Of a DNA stretch of 28,984 bases, positions 1 through 8,372 are shown piece after piece. This DNA comes from Deltaproteobacteria bacterium. Lineage in GTDB: Bacteria; Desulfobacterota_B; Binatia; UBA9968. The notes below the pieces were generated by a model that made no database searches, was not told where the DNA came from, and worked only from the letters and a program-made list of their open reading frames with translations. The translations under genes and the position numbers were made by a program. The stretch lies in the NCBI GenBank assembly GCA_016193385.1, contig JACPSF010000183.1:1-28984 (forward strand), written 5' to 3'. Every line of letters starts with the position of its first letter. Positions within the stretch are counted from its first letter, which is position 1.

Positions 1-429
1 CTTCCTCAGCCGCGCCCGAATCCGGACCCGTGCGTCCTGGGTACCAGTTCCGCTCCCCAGATCACATACGTAAGGGAGCCCAGTTCCACCGATTACTCTA
101 CTCTCAGGGGAAACGTAACAGGTTATGGCGTCCTTGTCCTTGAAGGTCGGTTCGTTCTTGGGGGGGATTTTAAATTTTCTGGACTTGTAATCCATAGAAG
201 GAAGGATTCGAGCCATCGGATTTCAATTGAAGACAACGCCTGGATTTACGGGGGTATCTTATTTGGCTCTCATGATGAAAATGACGGACAGGGAAAGAAG
301 GCTCGCTTTGGGATAAAGGACAATGTGCGGATCTATTACAGCAGCCAGGCAATCTCTACGGTCAATAATCTCTGTGGCTCTTGCCTTCTCCTGCCCGCCA
401 GAATCATAGCCTGGAGGGAAGTGCAGTAG
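1..429 (+). CDS. PilX-like pilus assembly protein, C-terminal part (5' end outside window)
   Basis: Frame 1 is open from the first base to a TAG at 427-429, giving 142 residues with no start inside the window. The segment reads as the end of a PilX-type minor pilin. It has short beta-solenoid-like rungs (GYGVLVLEGRFVLGGDFKFSG, then ISIEDNAWIYGGILFGS and FGIKDNVRIYYSSQAIS) and a tail ending in ARIIAWREVQ, which is typical of these proteins. The IYYSSQA element is common in PilX proteins of Deltaproteobacteria-like genomes (recalled, not searched). It lies upstream of four more pilin-like genes on the same strand, so it is probably part of the same minor-pilin cluster. The second PilX-like gene at 2361-3692 makes this a cluster with two such proteins. 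Family assignment is good; exact role is unknown. Confidence 0.8.
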   Translation, partial: LPQPRPNPDPCVLGTSSAPQITYVREPSSTDYSTLRGNVTGYGVLVLEGRFVLGGDFKFSGLVIHRRKDSSHRISIEDNAWIYGGILFGSHDENDGQGKKARFGIKDNVRIYYSSQAISTVNNLCGSCLLLPARIIAWREVQ

Positions 430-733
430 GCTTGGGAATTCCTACCCGGAAGTTTCCAAAGGGATCAGCGTCCTCGCAGAGCATCGCTTGCAGTCCCCCG
501 GTGGCACGCCTAACGGCGCGGACCCCCAATACGGTTGCAGCCGCGTTCCTTAGCGACTGCGTAACAGCATGCTGTGAGAGTGGTTTTCGATCCCCGCCAT
601 CACTATCCAAGTGTAGTTCCTCTTCGCCTGTTACTTGATTTGCTCAACCGCCTCGTTGGCTCGATACCATAGAGCCGCATGCGTGGCAGGCTAAGCCCAG
701 TTCCTGGAAATTGTATACCTGGGAGGATTGTCC
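430..733. other. 304-bp gap without a supported gene
   Basis: No reading frame here looks like a protein; the open frames on both strands are arginine, serine and proline rich and resemble nothing known. A perfect 12-bp palindrome, ACAGCATGCTGT, lies at 564-575. A GGGAGG ribosome-binding sequence at 721-726 belongs to the next gene. No convincing sigma-70 or sigma-54 promoter was found. The stretch may hold regulatory DNA for the following operon or a decayed gene. Confidence 0.4.
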
Positions 734-1324
734 GTGCCCACAGGATTCTTCAGACATTCGCCAAGATTTCTGTGTCAACCCGGATATGACAATTGCCAAG
801 CCTTGACATGGCACCAGGGCGAACGGTATTTTCTCTTTGTGTCTGCAAAGCGAATAGGGCCTTTATGGCTGGCTTCTTGCGGTTTTAGTCTCATAGAAAT
901 TGTCTTTGTCCTGGCGATTTTTGCTGTTCTTGCGGCTATTGCCTTGCCCCACTGGAGTACGTTGCTTCCCGACTTTAATCTCAGGGCCGCTGCCCGGCAG
1001 GTACAGTCCGAGCTGCATAGAATCAAGTCACAGGCGGTATCCGAGAATGTCACTTACCAACTGGTCTTTTCAGGTACAGGCGACAATTACAGGGTCGAGC
1101 GTGTAGGAGCGACCCCGCCCCAACAGGGAATCAAGAGCCTGCCCGAAGGGATCGATGTCCGGAACTCGACCACTCTTGGCTTTACTGCGAGGGGCACTGG
1201 GATTACGACGCCTGACGGAACGTTAAAGCTGTGCAACAGCAAGAATGCCGGCTATAACATCGTGGTTAACCGTACGGGTCGCATACGGATCTGTGCGCCC
1301 AGCGTATGCAATGGCGACTGCTAA
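734..1324 (+). CDS. GspH/FimT-family minor pseudopilin
   Basis: This is a type IV prepilin-like protein. A prepilin peptidase site, CG/FSLIE, is followed by a hydrophobic helix (IVFVLAIFAVLAAIALP), with Glu at +5 of the mature protein. After the helix comes a GspH/FimT-like pattern (LRAAARQVQSELHRIKSQAVSENV) and a beta-rich domain ending in a short segment with three cysteines. GTG at 734 is 7 bases after GGGAGG (721-726), so I chose it, although it gives an unusually long leader of about 49 residues. TTG at 728 sits too close to that site. GTG at 839 would give a normal 15-residue basic leader but has no clear ribosome-binding site. The gene overlaps the next by 14 bases. It probably encodes an initiator or minor subunit of the pilus. 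Confidence 0.85.
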   Translation: MPTGFFRHSPRFLCQPGYDNCQALTWHQGERYFLFVSAKRIGPLWLASCGFSLIEIVFVLAIFAVLAAIALPHWSTLLPDFNLRAAARQVQSELHRIKSQAVSENVTYQLVFSGTGDNYRVERVGATPPQQGIKSLPEGIDVRNSTTLGFTARGTGITTPDGTLKLCNSKNAGYNIVVNRTGRIRICAPSVCNGDC

Positions 1325-1736
1325 ATTGAAGAAGGCACGGCTATCGGGAATCAGGTCGCAGGGGGGTTTTACCTTCAACGAGGTCCTTATCGCGATTGCT
1401 CTGATTGTCGTAGGGATTTTGGGCTTTTCGCTCAATACTGCAGGTGTCATCCGGGGAAATCAAGTGAGCGGCAGTGTCACTATCGCTACCAACTTGGCTC
1501 AGGAAAAGCTTGAGGAGCTTAAGGCCCAAACCACCTTCACCAATGTGACGGACGCTTCGGACGCAAACAATCCTATCACCGCAACTGGCGCCAGGGGTGG
1601 AAGATTCACGCGCACCTGGACGATAAAGGACTCTTCCGTGGGATCAGGTCTGAAGGAGATCTCGGTGACCGTTTCGTCGACGGAATACCTGTTTAGTCGC
1701 GACGTGGTTTTGGCAACCCTTGTTTTTACGGGATAG
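1311..1736 (+). CDS. PilV-like type IV pilus minor pilin
   Basis: A 141-residue prepilin. A basic leader (about 18 residues) ends in a cleavage site GG/FTFNEVL; Glu is kept at +5, though Asn replaces the usual Ile at +4. The hydrophobic helix IAIALIVVGILGFSLN follows. The next segment, ATNLAQEKLEELKA, is the hallmark of PilV and GspI-like pseudopilins, and the C-terminus is a beta-strand domain. ATG at 1311 was chosen because it places the leader correctly; it lies inside the 3' end of the upstream FimT gene, a 14-base overlap that suggests translational coupling. Together with the FimT-, PilW- and PilX-like neighbours it probably forms the pilus tip or priming complex. The PilV label is by order and sequence pattern. 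Confidence 0.85.
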   Translation: MATAKLKKARLSGIRSQGGFTFNEVLIAIALIVVGILGFSLNTAGVIRGNQVSGSVTIATNLAQEKLEELKAQTTFTNVTDASDANNPITATGARGGRFTRTWTIKDSSVGSGLKEISVTVSSTEYLFSRDVVLATLVFTG

Positions 1737-1740
1737 CCAG

Positions 1741-2349
1741 GTGTTGTTGAAGAGCGTTTTTTCGGATGCGCGGGGCTTTACCATGACGGAGCTCATTGTA
1801 GCTTCGCTTTTTGCCGTGATGGTAATGGCTACTCTTTACGGCTTTTACCGAGACCAACTCTACCATCTCCTCTCGCAGGAGGCGAAAACCGCGACACTGG
1901 AAGATGCGCGAGGAGCGTTGGATCTGATGGTCAGGGAGCTGCGGAACGCGGGGGCGTGGAGCGCAGGAATACAACCTCCTGGTTGCTCTCGCATAGTGAG
2001 CGCCACAGCCACGAGTATCCAAATTCAAGCAGATCTCGATGGCCAGCTAGTCGGGGGTGTACCAAACTGCAGTAGCATGACCGGCGAGGATGTCACCTAT
2101 CAGCTATCGGGCTCTACGATCAGACGCAATGGGGCGACTAATCCTCTAGTCAGTAATGTGGGCGTCCCTTCCGGTAGCAGTTTTTTGAGCTATTACAAAG
2201 CGGATGGCTCGCCAGCTACAGACCTGAGCGCGATAAAGAGAGTCAGGATTACGTTAAGTATCCAGCTAACCAACCCCAATCCTAATGCGAGAAGTGCCAA
2301 CCCTAACATCTCCACTACTCTTTCCTCCAGTGTGGAGTTTAGGAACTAG
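1741..2349 (+). CDS. PilW-like type IV pilus minor pilin
   Basis: A 202-residue prepilin. From GTG at 1741 the leader is 12 residues (basic, ending DARG) with cleavage before FTMTELIVASLFAVMVMATLY; Glu is at +5. The following LEDARGALDLMVRELRNAG is characteristic of PilW/GspJ-type minor pilins. Two cysteines near the middle (PPGCSRI and PNCSSM) could form a disulfide. GTG 1741 lies 4 bases after the stop of the PilV-like gene; TTG at 1720 is in frame but would start inside the upstream gene with a longer leader. The stop at 2349 is followed by an AGGAAGG ribosome-binding sequence for the next gene. Probably a tip-complex subunit. Confidence 0.83.
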   Translation: MLLKSVFSDARGFTMTELIVASLFAVMVMATLYGFYRDQLYHLLSQEAKTATLEDARGALDLMVRELRNAGAWSAGIQPPGCSRIVSATATSIQIQADLDGQLVGGVPNCSSMTGEDVTYQLSGSTIRRNGATNPLVSNVGVPSGSSFLSYYKADGSPATDLSAIKRVRITLSIQLTNPNPNARSANPNISTTLSSSVEFRN

Positions 2350-2360
2350 GAAGGAAACTT

Positions 2361-3692
2361 ATGAAAACCCTGAGCCGACGATTCGCGAATGAGCAGGGCA
2401 TCGTGCTCGTCATTGCGCTCCTGATTTTGGCGCTTCTCATGGGCGCCGGCGTCGGGGCTATCGTGTCGATGCAAACCGATTTCAAGAGCAGTGGAAACTT
2501 GAAGCGAGGCACACAGGCCTTCTACATCGCGGACGCTGGCGTAAACCACGCGCAGCAGCTGCTTCAAGGAGTGTTAAACCCCAATTTTGATTCGATCTTT
2601 TCGGCCTCTAACGGGACCGTGATCGTCCCCAAGAGCAGTTTTTATGGCGGCACCTATACGGTTACCCGACAGGATTCGCAGTCCACTCCGTTTCCGAGGA
2701 TCAAGATTCTCTCTGTGGGGACTGCGGCCAATAATGCCCAGGCCCAGATTGAGGCGTGGTTCAGGAAGGACGCCGGAAGGCCTCCGAAGGCTGTGGAAAC
2801 CGAAAAGAAATTGGATATCGATGGGAATCCCAAGATCCTGGGAATCTGCGGCGGGGCTCAGGCAAATGATGATCTAAAAGCAAATGGTAATCCTGCTGTG
2901 CAACTGACAGCCGGCTTAACGTCTTCGAAGAAGGTGGATCTTAGCGGGAACCCTTGCATTGGCAGTGCGGCCTGTGCGGGGAGTCCTCAGCCATCGGAAT
3001 ATGTCGTCGATACCCAAGACGAGAAAACTGCCTATGAGGCAGCCAATGGGAATGCTCCGACGTACACCATTCCCTCAATTGATCCAGCCGACTATGCGCC
3101 GAAGGTGGCCGCGATGGAATTACTCGGAAACCATTACATCTTAAACGACGATGGCTTTGCGACAACGGGGGGAACGTGCAACACGAGCGGCTACTGCTCG
3201 GGAGGGACCCGGGTGACGTTGCCGGTTGGGTGGTCATTTTCAGGAGGAAAGTGGAACGTGACGGGGATCAGTGCCGCCAACGGGGTTTTTTACTCCGAAA
3301 CAGGCGTAGATATATCGGGAAGCCCCGGTACCGATGCCTCTCCCTGGGAGGCAACAATTATCTCCCGGGAAAAAATCAATGTCTCGGGCAGTCCGCGCGT
3401 AAAGCCTTACGGCTCGACTTCGGAGGAACTTAAAAACCACCTATTTGTGGCCGGTGACGACCTGAACATCGATGGGAATGTAAGAGCTGATTACGCAGGG
3501 GGCGCAGTCCTGGTTAAGAAAAAGTTCGAAATCAAGGGAGACACGAGCATCAACGGCTTTATCATTGGCCGTGACGATGGCGATTTAAAGGAAAACGCTA
3601 AGATTACTTATAGCTGCGATTTCGGGTGCTCAGGTCCGGGCTGCCCCCTTGGAACAACTATAGCTACAGTGAGTTGGGTGCAAAAGTCTTAG
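2361..3692 (+). CDS. PilX N-terminal-domain pilus assembly protein with beta-solenoid-like repeats
   Basis: A 443-residue protein starting with ATG 8 bases after GGAAGG. The N-terminus has a basic leader, an EQG/IVLVIALLILALLMG helix and the PilX_N pattern GTQAFYIADAGVNHAQQLL. Like PilX and GspK it lacks Glu at +5, which in GspK-type proteins goes with a position at the fibre tip (family knowledge). From about residue 150 to 400 a short motif recurs: IDGNPK, ANGNPA, LSGNPC, ISGSPG, VSGSPR, IDGNVR, IKGDTS. These are spaced like rungs of a beta-helix. Paired cysteines (for example CNTSGYC and CDFGCSGPGC) suggest disulfides in the periplasm or outside the cell. It closes the pilin operon; a weak terminator follows. 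Confidence 0.85.
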   Translation: MKTLSRRFANEQGIVLVIALLILALLMGAGVGAIVSMQTDFKSSGNLKRGTQAFYIADAGVNHAQQLLQGVLNPNFDSIFSASNGTVIVPKSSFYGGTYTVTRQDSQSTPFPRIKILSVGTAANNAQAQIEAWFRKDAGRPPKAVETEKKLDIDGNPKILGICGGAQANDDLKANGNPAVQLTAGLTSSKKVDLSGNPCIGSAACAGSPQPSEYVVDTQDEKTAYEAANGNAPTYTIPSIDPADYAPKVAAMELLGNHYILNDDGFATTGGTCNTSGYCSGGTRVTLPVGWSFSGGKWNVTGISAANGVFYSETGVDISGSPGTDASPWEATIISREKINVSGSPRVKPYGSTSEELKNHLFVAGDDLNIDGNVRADYAGGAVLVKKKFEIKGDTSINGFIIGRDDGDLKENAKITYSCDFGCSGPGCPLGTTIATVSWVQKS

Positions 3693-3735
3693 CCCGTTAA
3701 TCTCCTATCTGGTAGTTCTTTTCAGGGATATTCTT

Positions 3736-3756
3736 TGCCGTTTTTCGGCATTGTTT
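3736..3756 (+). terminator. Weak intrinsic terminator after the pilin operon
   Basis: TGCCG and CGGCA form a 5-bp stem around a TTTTT loop, followed by TTGTTT. The stem is short, so termination may be partial. A further run of seven T lies at 3771-3777 without a clear stem. Confidence 0.4.
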
Positions 3757-3913
3757 CCTCACCTTGTCAGTTTTTTTACATTTTTGTAACCAAAATGGCC
3801 TGGACTGTCTTTACAATTCCACTTTAAATTCAACTGCTTTGGCTATTGAGGCCTTAGTGGCATAGGCTTTGCGTTTTCCTTGGCTGACGGGTCGTTACTC
3901 AAGGGGCAAAGCA

Positions 3914-4303
3914 ATGGATTTAGAGAGGGTCCATCAGAGGGAAAGGGTCATAAGAGATCTCTTAACGCGAAGGTGCGATTATAGTGATGCCGCCAGAGAG
4001 CTAGGGGTTACACCAAGAACTGTGCATAACTATTACGCTCGGTTCTTAAAACACGGCCCGGATGGACTTAAAGACCGGCGCAAGGGGAATCATCGCAAAC
4101 TTACCCCCGAGGAAGAGGCGGCGATTGTGGCGTGTAAAAGGGAACGGCCTCAGCGGTCTGCCCGTTTTATTCGAAACCGCCTGGGTTTAAAGGTCAGCGA
4201 GGAGGCGGTGAGGCTGGTCTTGGTCAAACACGGATTAAACCGCAAGGCTCCGGAGACCGACCCATTTAGGTCATTTTCGGGCGCCCAAGGGATAGCGGAT
4301 TAG
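3914..4303 (+). CDS. Orphan helix-turn-helix protein, N-terminal remnant of an IS481-like transposase
   Basis: 129 residues from ATG 3914, which has a modest AGGGGC site upstream. Residues about 5-60 form a homeodomain-like helix-turn-helix (CDYSDAARELGVTPRTVHNYYARF); a second winged-helix-like part follows (LTPEEEAAIVACKRERPQRSARFIRNRLGLKVSEEAVRLVLVKHGL, given here only as a pointer to residues 73-118). This matches the DNA-binding N-terminus of IS481-type transposases. The catalytic DDE domain is absent: the frame ends soon after PFRSF, where full-length relatives continue into the core. No continuation was found in other frames downstream and no terminal repeats were seen. It may be a decayed insertion sequence or a domesticated DNA-binding protein. 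It sits between the pilin operon and pilB. Confidence 0.6.
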   Translation: MDLERVHQRERVIRDLLTRRCDYSDAARELGVTPRTVHNYYARFLKHGPDGLKDRRKGNHRKLTPEEEAAIVACKRERPQRSARFIRNRLGLKVSEEAVRLVLVKHGLNRKAPETDPFRSFSGAQGIAD

Positions 4304-4362
4304 GGCTTTGAGCCTCATGAAGGCGGCGAAAACTTAAACTTGGAGTAGAAGATTATTATCCG

Positions 4363-4391
4363 TTGACATAGGAAAAGGTTTAAATGATAAT
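4363..4391 (+). promoter_or_regulatory. Strong sigma-70 promoter for pilB
   Basis: TTGACA at 4363-4368, a 17-base spacer and GATAAT at 4386-4391. The -35 is exact and the -10 has 5 of 6 consensus bases. The expected start near 4398 leaves a leader of about 45 bases before the pilB ATG. Confidence 0.7.
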
Positions 4392-4442
4392 GGCGTTTTA
4401 ACGGGTTTTTTAAAGCGGCCGGGCTAAGCTTCGTTTGCTTTA

Positions 4443-6230
4443 ATGATCGAGAGCGAGAAGAAAGTCGGCAGGATCCTTTTGGGGTTTCAGCTGTTCGACG
4501 GGGAACTCCTCAAAAAGGCCGAGCTGCAGCGAAAGAAGACCGAGAAGCGCTTAACTGAGGTCCTCATCTCACTGGGCATAGACGCCGAGGCAATTCGCCA
4601 AGCCTTGGCGATGCGCCTTAAACTTCCCGAATTTAGCCTTCAGGGCCGTAAGGTCGAACCTGAGGTCGTCAAGCTCATCCCCCAAGCCTGGGTCAAAGAG
4701 CACGGTATCTTTCCTCTCGAGAGGGTGGACAACACGGTGACACTGGGGATGGTCAACCCTTTCAATATCGACGTCATCAAAGATATCCGATTCAAGACCG
4801 GTCTCAATGTCCGGGTGGCTGTGATCTCCGAGGCGGAGCTTCCCTCCATGGTTGAGAGTTCTTACAGCGAGGACGCCCCCGCTGTCGAGTTCAACATGGA
4901 TGAAGTCCTCAGGGACGTGGGCAGTCAGCAGGTTGAGCTCCTCGCCGCGGGCCAAGAAGAGGAGGAACAAGAAGAAGAAATGCCGGTGGGAGTGGAGACG
5001 GATGCTCCGATTATCCGGCTGGTGGATCGGATCATCCAAGACGCCGTCCGGGGACGAGCGACTGACGTCCATATCGAGCCCGCTCGCGGCGGAGTCCACG
5101 TGCGGTATCGGATTGACGGAGTCTTGTCTGATACCCTCGATGTCCCCAAGTACATCCAAGGCCCCTTGCTTTCCCGCATCAAGATCATGGGAAGCATGGA
5201 TATTACCGATAAGCGCAAACCGCAGGACGGCCGTTCCAAAATTCGCGTAGGCAACAAGCTAGTTGACTTGCGCATATCCAGCCTCCCGACCATGTACGGC
5301 GAAAAGATTGTTTTGCGCTTGCTGGAACAGAATAAGGGGATCGTCTCGGTCGGAGATGTGGGTTTTTCAGTTGAGGTTCTGAAGGCCTTGAATAACCTCC
5401 TGGATTATCCTCAGGGAATGATTTTAGTCACGGGCCCTACGGGAAGCGGCAAGACCACGACGCTTTATTCGGCGCTCTCCCGTCTGAACGATGGCACAAC
5501 CAATATCGTCACCGTTGAGGATCCGGTGGAATATCAGGTTCCAGGTATCAACCAGGTTCAGATCAATGTTAGGGCTGGCATGACCTTCGCCAACGGGTTG
5601 CGCTCGATTCTCCGCCAGGACCCGGACGTGATTTTGGTCGGAGAGATGCGCGACCTCGAAACCGCCGAGATTGCCTTCCACGCGGCGCAAACCGGCCACC
5701 TCGTCCTTAGCACACTACATACCAACGACGCTGCCGCTACGGTAACGCGCCTTCAAGCGATTGGGATCGATCCTTACCTGATCGCCTCTTCGATCCTGGG
5801 CGTCATGGCCCAGAGACTCGTGCGCCAGCTCTGCCCGAAGTGTAAGGTCCCCGTGGCCATGCATGCGGATCTGGAGCGATGGCTCCCCCCGGGGGCCAAG
5901 GAGACGCCCCATCAGATTTTCGAATCCAAAGGTTGTAAGGAGTGTCGCGACACCGGTTATATGGGCCGTTTCCCTATCGCAGAGATGCTTGTCCCTAACG
6001 ACACCACCAGAGATTTCATTCTCAAAGGGAGATCTGACCGCGAGATCTTGAACATCGCCCGGCAGGCAGGGATGAAAACGATCTTTGAAGATGGGATTGA
6101 TCGGATCCTCCAGGGCTTGACCACCTTTGAAGAGGTCACGCGTGTCGTTGCCCCTCCGCCGCCTTCAGCGCCCGAAGAGAGAAAAGAGAAAAAGAGAATC
6201 TCCCTCATGAAGGCCAAAGAAACAGGTTAG
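4443..6230 (+). CDS. pilB: Type IV pilus extension ATPase, PilB/GspE family
   Basis: A 595-residue cytoplasmic hexameric ATPase that powers pilin extraction and fibre assembly. Residues about 1-150 are a MshEN-type N-domain. The ATPase core has a Walker A at 331-339 (GPTGSGKTT), Asp-box material VEDPVEYQ, a Walker B region at 393-401 (DPDVILVGE) and a His-box (THTNDAAAT-like, read here as TLHTNDAAATVTRL). A tetracysteine zinc site, C464/C467 and C498/C501, is typical of PilB and GspE and absent from PilT. An acidic stretch near residues 170-180 links N-domain and core. ATG 4443 has no obvious ribosome-binding site, but the N-terminus fits the family. pilC and pilT are not adjacent, which is unusual. 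GspE of a type II system is the alternative; the pilin neighbours favour PilB. Confidence 0.92.
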   Translation: MIESEKKVGRILLGFQLFDGELLKKAELQRKKTEKRLTEVLISLGIDAEAIRQALAMRLKLPEFSLQGRKVEPEVVKLIPQAWVKEHGIFPLERVDNTVTLGMVNPFNIDVIKDIRFKTGLNVRVAVISEAELPSMVESSYSEDAPAVEFNMDEVLRDVGSQQVELLAAGQEEEEQEEEMPVGVETDAPIIRLVDRIIQDAVRGRATDVHIEPARGGVHVRYRIDGVLSDTLDVPKYIQGPLLSRIKIMGSMDITDKRKPQDGRSKIRVGNKLVDLRISSLPTMYGEKIVLRLLEQNKGIVSVGDVGFSVEVLKALNNLLDYPQGMILVTGPTGSGKTTTLYSALSRLNDGTTNIVTVEDPVEYQVPGINQVQINVRAGMTFANGLRSILRQDPDVILVGEMRDLETAEIAFHAAQTGHLVLSTLHTNDAAATVTRLQAIGIDPYLIASSILGVMAQRLVRQLCPKCKVPVAMHADLERWLPPGAKETPHQIFESKGCKECRDTGYMGRFPIAEMLVPNDTTRDFILKGRSDREILNIARQAGMKTIFEDGIDRILQGLTTFEEVTRVVAPPPPSAPEERKEKKRISLMKAKETG

Positions 6231-6268
6231 CCCTTCCCGCCGGACCAGTTTTTGCGGACAAGACTCAG

Positions 6269-8161
6269 TTGGCGAACACTTCTCTTAATTACTTGGGTCC
6301 CATGGCTGCGGAGAATTCCACCCTTAGTGACACCACATCGATGCCTCGGTTAGGTACCGCGGGGGTACTAGATGTCCCGAAGAAATTAACAGTGATCAGG
6401 CTTCGTTGGCTCCTCGTCATTATCTGTTCCTACTTGCTGCTTTCTTCCGAAACGACGTGGCTGGCCCCCACTTTTGTCCACGCCTTCATCCTGGTCTATA
6501 TCGCGACGAACCTTGCCCTTTACCTCGTTGACGAAAGCCTCTTTGACTCTACGTATTTTTACTCTCCGATCGTCGTTTTTGACACGTTTTACGTTACTGT
6601 TTCGCTGGTCATCAGCGGGCAGATCGCCACCGATTTTTATCTGGCCTATTTTCTCATTATTATCCTCTCCACGATTTGGCAGGACTTCCGCGGCGTGATC
6701 GTCATCGCGATTCTGGCTACCATTCTTTACGGTTATTTTCTTTTCCGGACCACGCTCGTCCACGACCCCAGCGTCTATTTGCGCATCCCGTTCCTGTTTG
6801 TGATCTCGCTTTTCTATGGCTACTTTGTGCAGATCGTGCGCTTCGAGAAGATGCTGAAGGAACAGGCGGAGCAGGAAGCTCAGGACATGGCCATGGTGCA
6901 GACGCTCTCCCAGACGCTCCCTGCCTCCCTCGACTATAAGCAGATTATCGAGACCGTGAGGGAAAAGATCGGCAACGTCGTGCGCGCGGGCAAGCTGTAC
7001 ATTTTTATCGTCGCGGAGGCCGAGGACTCCTCCCGCGGGATCGTCTTTGAAGGCGAGGAAGGCGGAAATCCTGTCTCCAAAGAGATCGACCTGCGCCAGT
7101 ATCCGATTGTCCAGGAATGCATGAGGAAGCGCAGCCCGGTGATTCAGCGCAAAGTTGCCTCCGGGCTCTTCGCCGCGGCGGCCCAGGAGGAAGCTCAGGA
7201 TCTTTCTTTTTCCTTTTCCACCGCAGTTCCGATCATGTTTCGCAGCGAACTGCACGGGGTCATTCTCTTGGGCTTTAATGAGGCCAATCGAGTTTTGAGC
7301 TCCAGGGAGATCCAGTTCTGCCAGATTGTCGCTTTTTCCACCGCGATAGCCTTGAGCAACGCAAAAAAGTACGAGGAGCTCCAGATCGCGGCAAAGAGGC
7401 GGCAGTTGATCGCGGAGCAGCTTGCCGAAGCGAACCGCCTGAAGTCCGAATTCCTGGCCAATACTACCCACGAGCTTCGGACTCCGATTGCTGCCGTTGT
7501 GGGTTACGGCGATCTTCTCATGCAGGAAGTCTTCGGGCCATTGACAGATCAACAGAAAAGCACGATGGAGCGGTTGACCCAAAACGCGCGCGGGATGCTT
7601 GGGCTCGTGGAGGATATTCTCGATTTTTCTAAGCTGGAGAAGGGAGAGGCCTCCTTGTTTGTCAAGCAACAAGAGGTGGGCGCGCTGCTCGATGAGCTGC
7701 GTAAGGATCTCGCTCCGCTGGAGAGCGGAAAGCCTCTCAAGGTCAAATACGAGATCGGGGAGGGCGTCCCTTCGATCAAGACAGACTGGGGGAAATTGAA
7801 AAGGATTCTGCTCGGTCTGCTGAATAATGCCGTCAAATTTACCGAAAAAGGGGAAGTGAAACTTTCGGTCCTGAGCGCAGGTCATGGGGAGATTTCCTTT
7901 ATCGTCTCGGATACAGGAATTGGAATCCCGAGCGAGCAGATCCCTCTGATCTTTGAAAAGTTCCGCCAATTGGACGGGTCCACGAATAGGCGCTATGGAG
8001 GGACGGGTTTAGGTTTGACGATCACGAAAAATTTGGTCGATCTGCTGGGGGGAAAGATAGAGGTGGAGAGCGAGGTGGGAAAGGGGTCGACGTTTAAGGT
8101 GACTATACCGGTCGCTAGCGGCGAAAAGCCGGAAAGAGCTATAAGCGACGGTGTGCCGTGA
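6269..8161 (+). CDS. Membrane sensor histidine kinase with GAF domain
   Basis: A 630-residue hybrid-free histidine kinase. Residues about 45-190 hold roughly five to six membrane helices; a short coiled segment (FEKMLKEQAEQEAQ) leads to a GAF domain at about 220-385. HisKA carries the phospho-accepting His401 in FLANTTHELRTPIAAV. The ATPase domain has the N-box (LLNNAVKFTE, around Asn520), the G1 box DTGIGIP (Asp548) and GGTGLGLTI. No periplasmic sensor domain is evident, so it probably senses through the membrane part or the GAF domain. It follows pilB by 38 bases and may regulate the pilus, as PilS does, but that is inference. Start is unsettled: TTG 6269 gives the longest form, ATG 6302 is an alternative; neither has a clear ribosome-binding site. 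Confidence 0.9.
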   Translation: MANTSLNYLGPMAAENSTLSDTTSMPRLGTAGVLDVPKKLTVIRLRWLLVIICSYLLLSSETTWLAPTFVHAFILVYIATNLALYLVDESLFDSTYFYSPIVVFDTFYVTVSLVISGQIATDFYLAYFLIIILSTIWQDFRGVIVIAILATILYGYFLFRTTLVHDPSVYLRIPFLFVISLFYGYFVQIVRFEKMLKEQAEQEAQDMAMVQTLSQTLPASLDYKQIIETVREKIGNVVRAGKLYIFIVAEAEDSSRGIVFEGEEGGNPVSKEIDLRQYPIVQECMRKRSPVIQRKVASGLFAAAAQEEAQDLSFSFSTAVPIMFRSELHGVILLGFNEANRVLSSREIQFCQIVAFSTAIALSNAKKYEELQIAAKRRQLIAEQLAEANRLKSEFLANTTHELRTPIAAVVGYGDLLMQEVFGPLTDQQKSTMERLTQNARGMLGLVEDILDFSKLEKGEASLFVKQQEVGALLDELRKDLAPLESGKPLKVKYEIGEGVPSIKTDWGKLKRILLGLLNNAVKFTEKGEVKLSVLSAGHGEISFIVSDTGIGIPSEQIPLIFEKFRQLDGSTNRRYGGTGLGLTITKNLVDLLGGKIEVESEVGKGSTFKVTIPVASGEKPERAISDGVP

Positions 8162-8257
8162 TTTCTGAACCGCTGAGTCTATTATTCAGCCGTAGCCGAA
8201 TCGAGGGCCGAAGCGGTGGTTGGCTTCTCGTCGTTGGATCTGAGAGACACACTTCGC

Positions 8258-8286
8258 TTTACATGACTCAGGGGAGGTGCTAAAAT
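8258..8286 (+). promoter_or_regulatory. Sigma-70 promoter for the response regulator
   Basis: TTTACA at 8258-8263, 17 bases, TAAAAT at 8281-8286; 5 of 6 matches in each box. It would start transcription about 80 bases before the regulator gene, so that gene need not depend on the kinase transcript. Confidence 0.6.
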
Positions 8287-8372
8287 AAAACGTCTTTTTT
8301 GAGCCAAAGCGCGGACGTACGAGAAAACGAGACTCCTAGAGAGGTGCCTGAGCCGGATTCGACGGGGGAGCT

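Noticed and set aside
381..638. Open frame across the end of the first gene and the gap after it
   Set aside because: It overlaps the well-supported PilX-like end in another frame, and its Ser/Pro/Ala composition resembles no protein family.
430..733. Possible c-di-GMP riboswitch upstream of the pilin operon
   Set aside because: I looked for the conserved GEMM core and its paired helices and did not find them.
4569..5159. Minus-strand open frame opposite pilB
   Set aside because: The plus strand is unambiguous PilB; the opposite frame shows no motif or ribosome-binding site.
6386..7969. Long minus-strand open frame opposite the histidine kinase gene (527 codons)
   Set aside because: The plus strand encodes clear HisKA and ATPase motifs; the minus frame is a mirror effect of codon bias and has no recognisable domain.
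8162..8200. Short inverted repeat GCTGA/TCAGC after the histidine kinase gene
   Set aside because: Five-base arms without a T-run are expected by chance.
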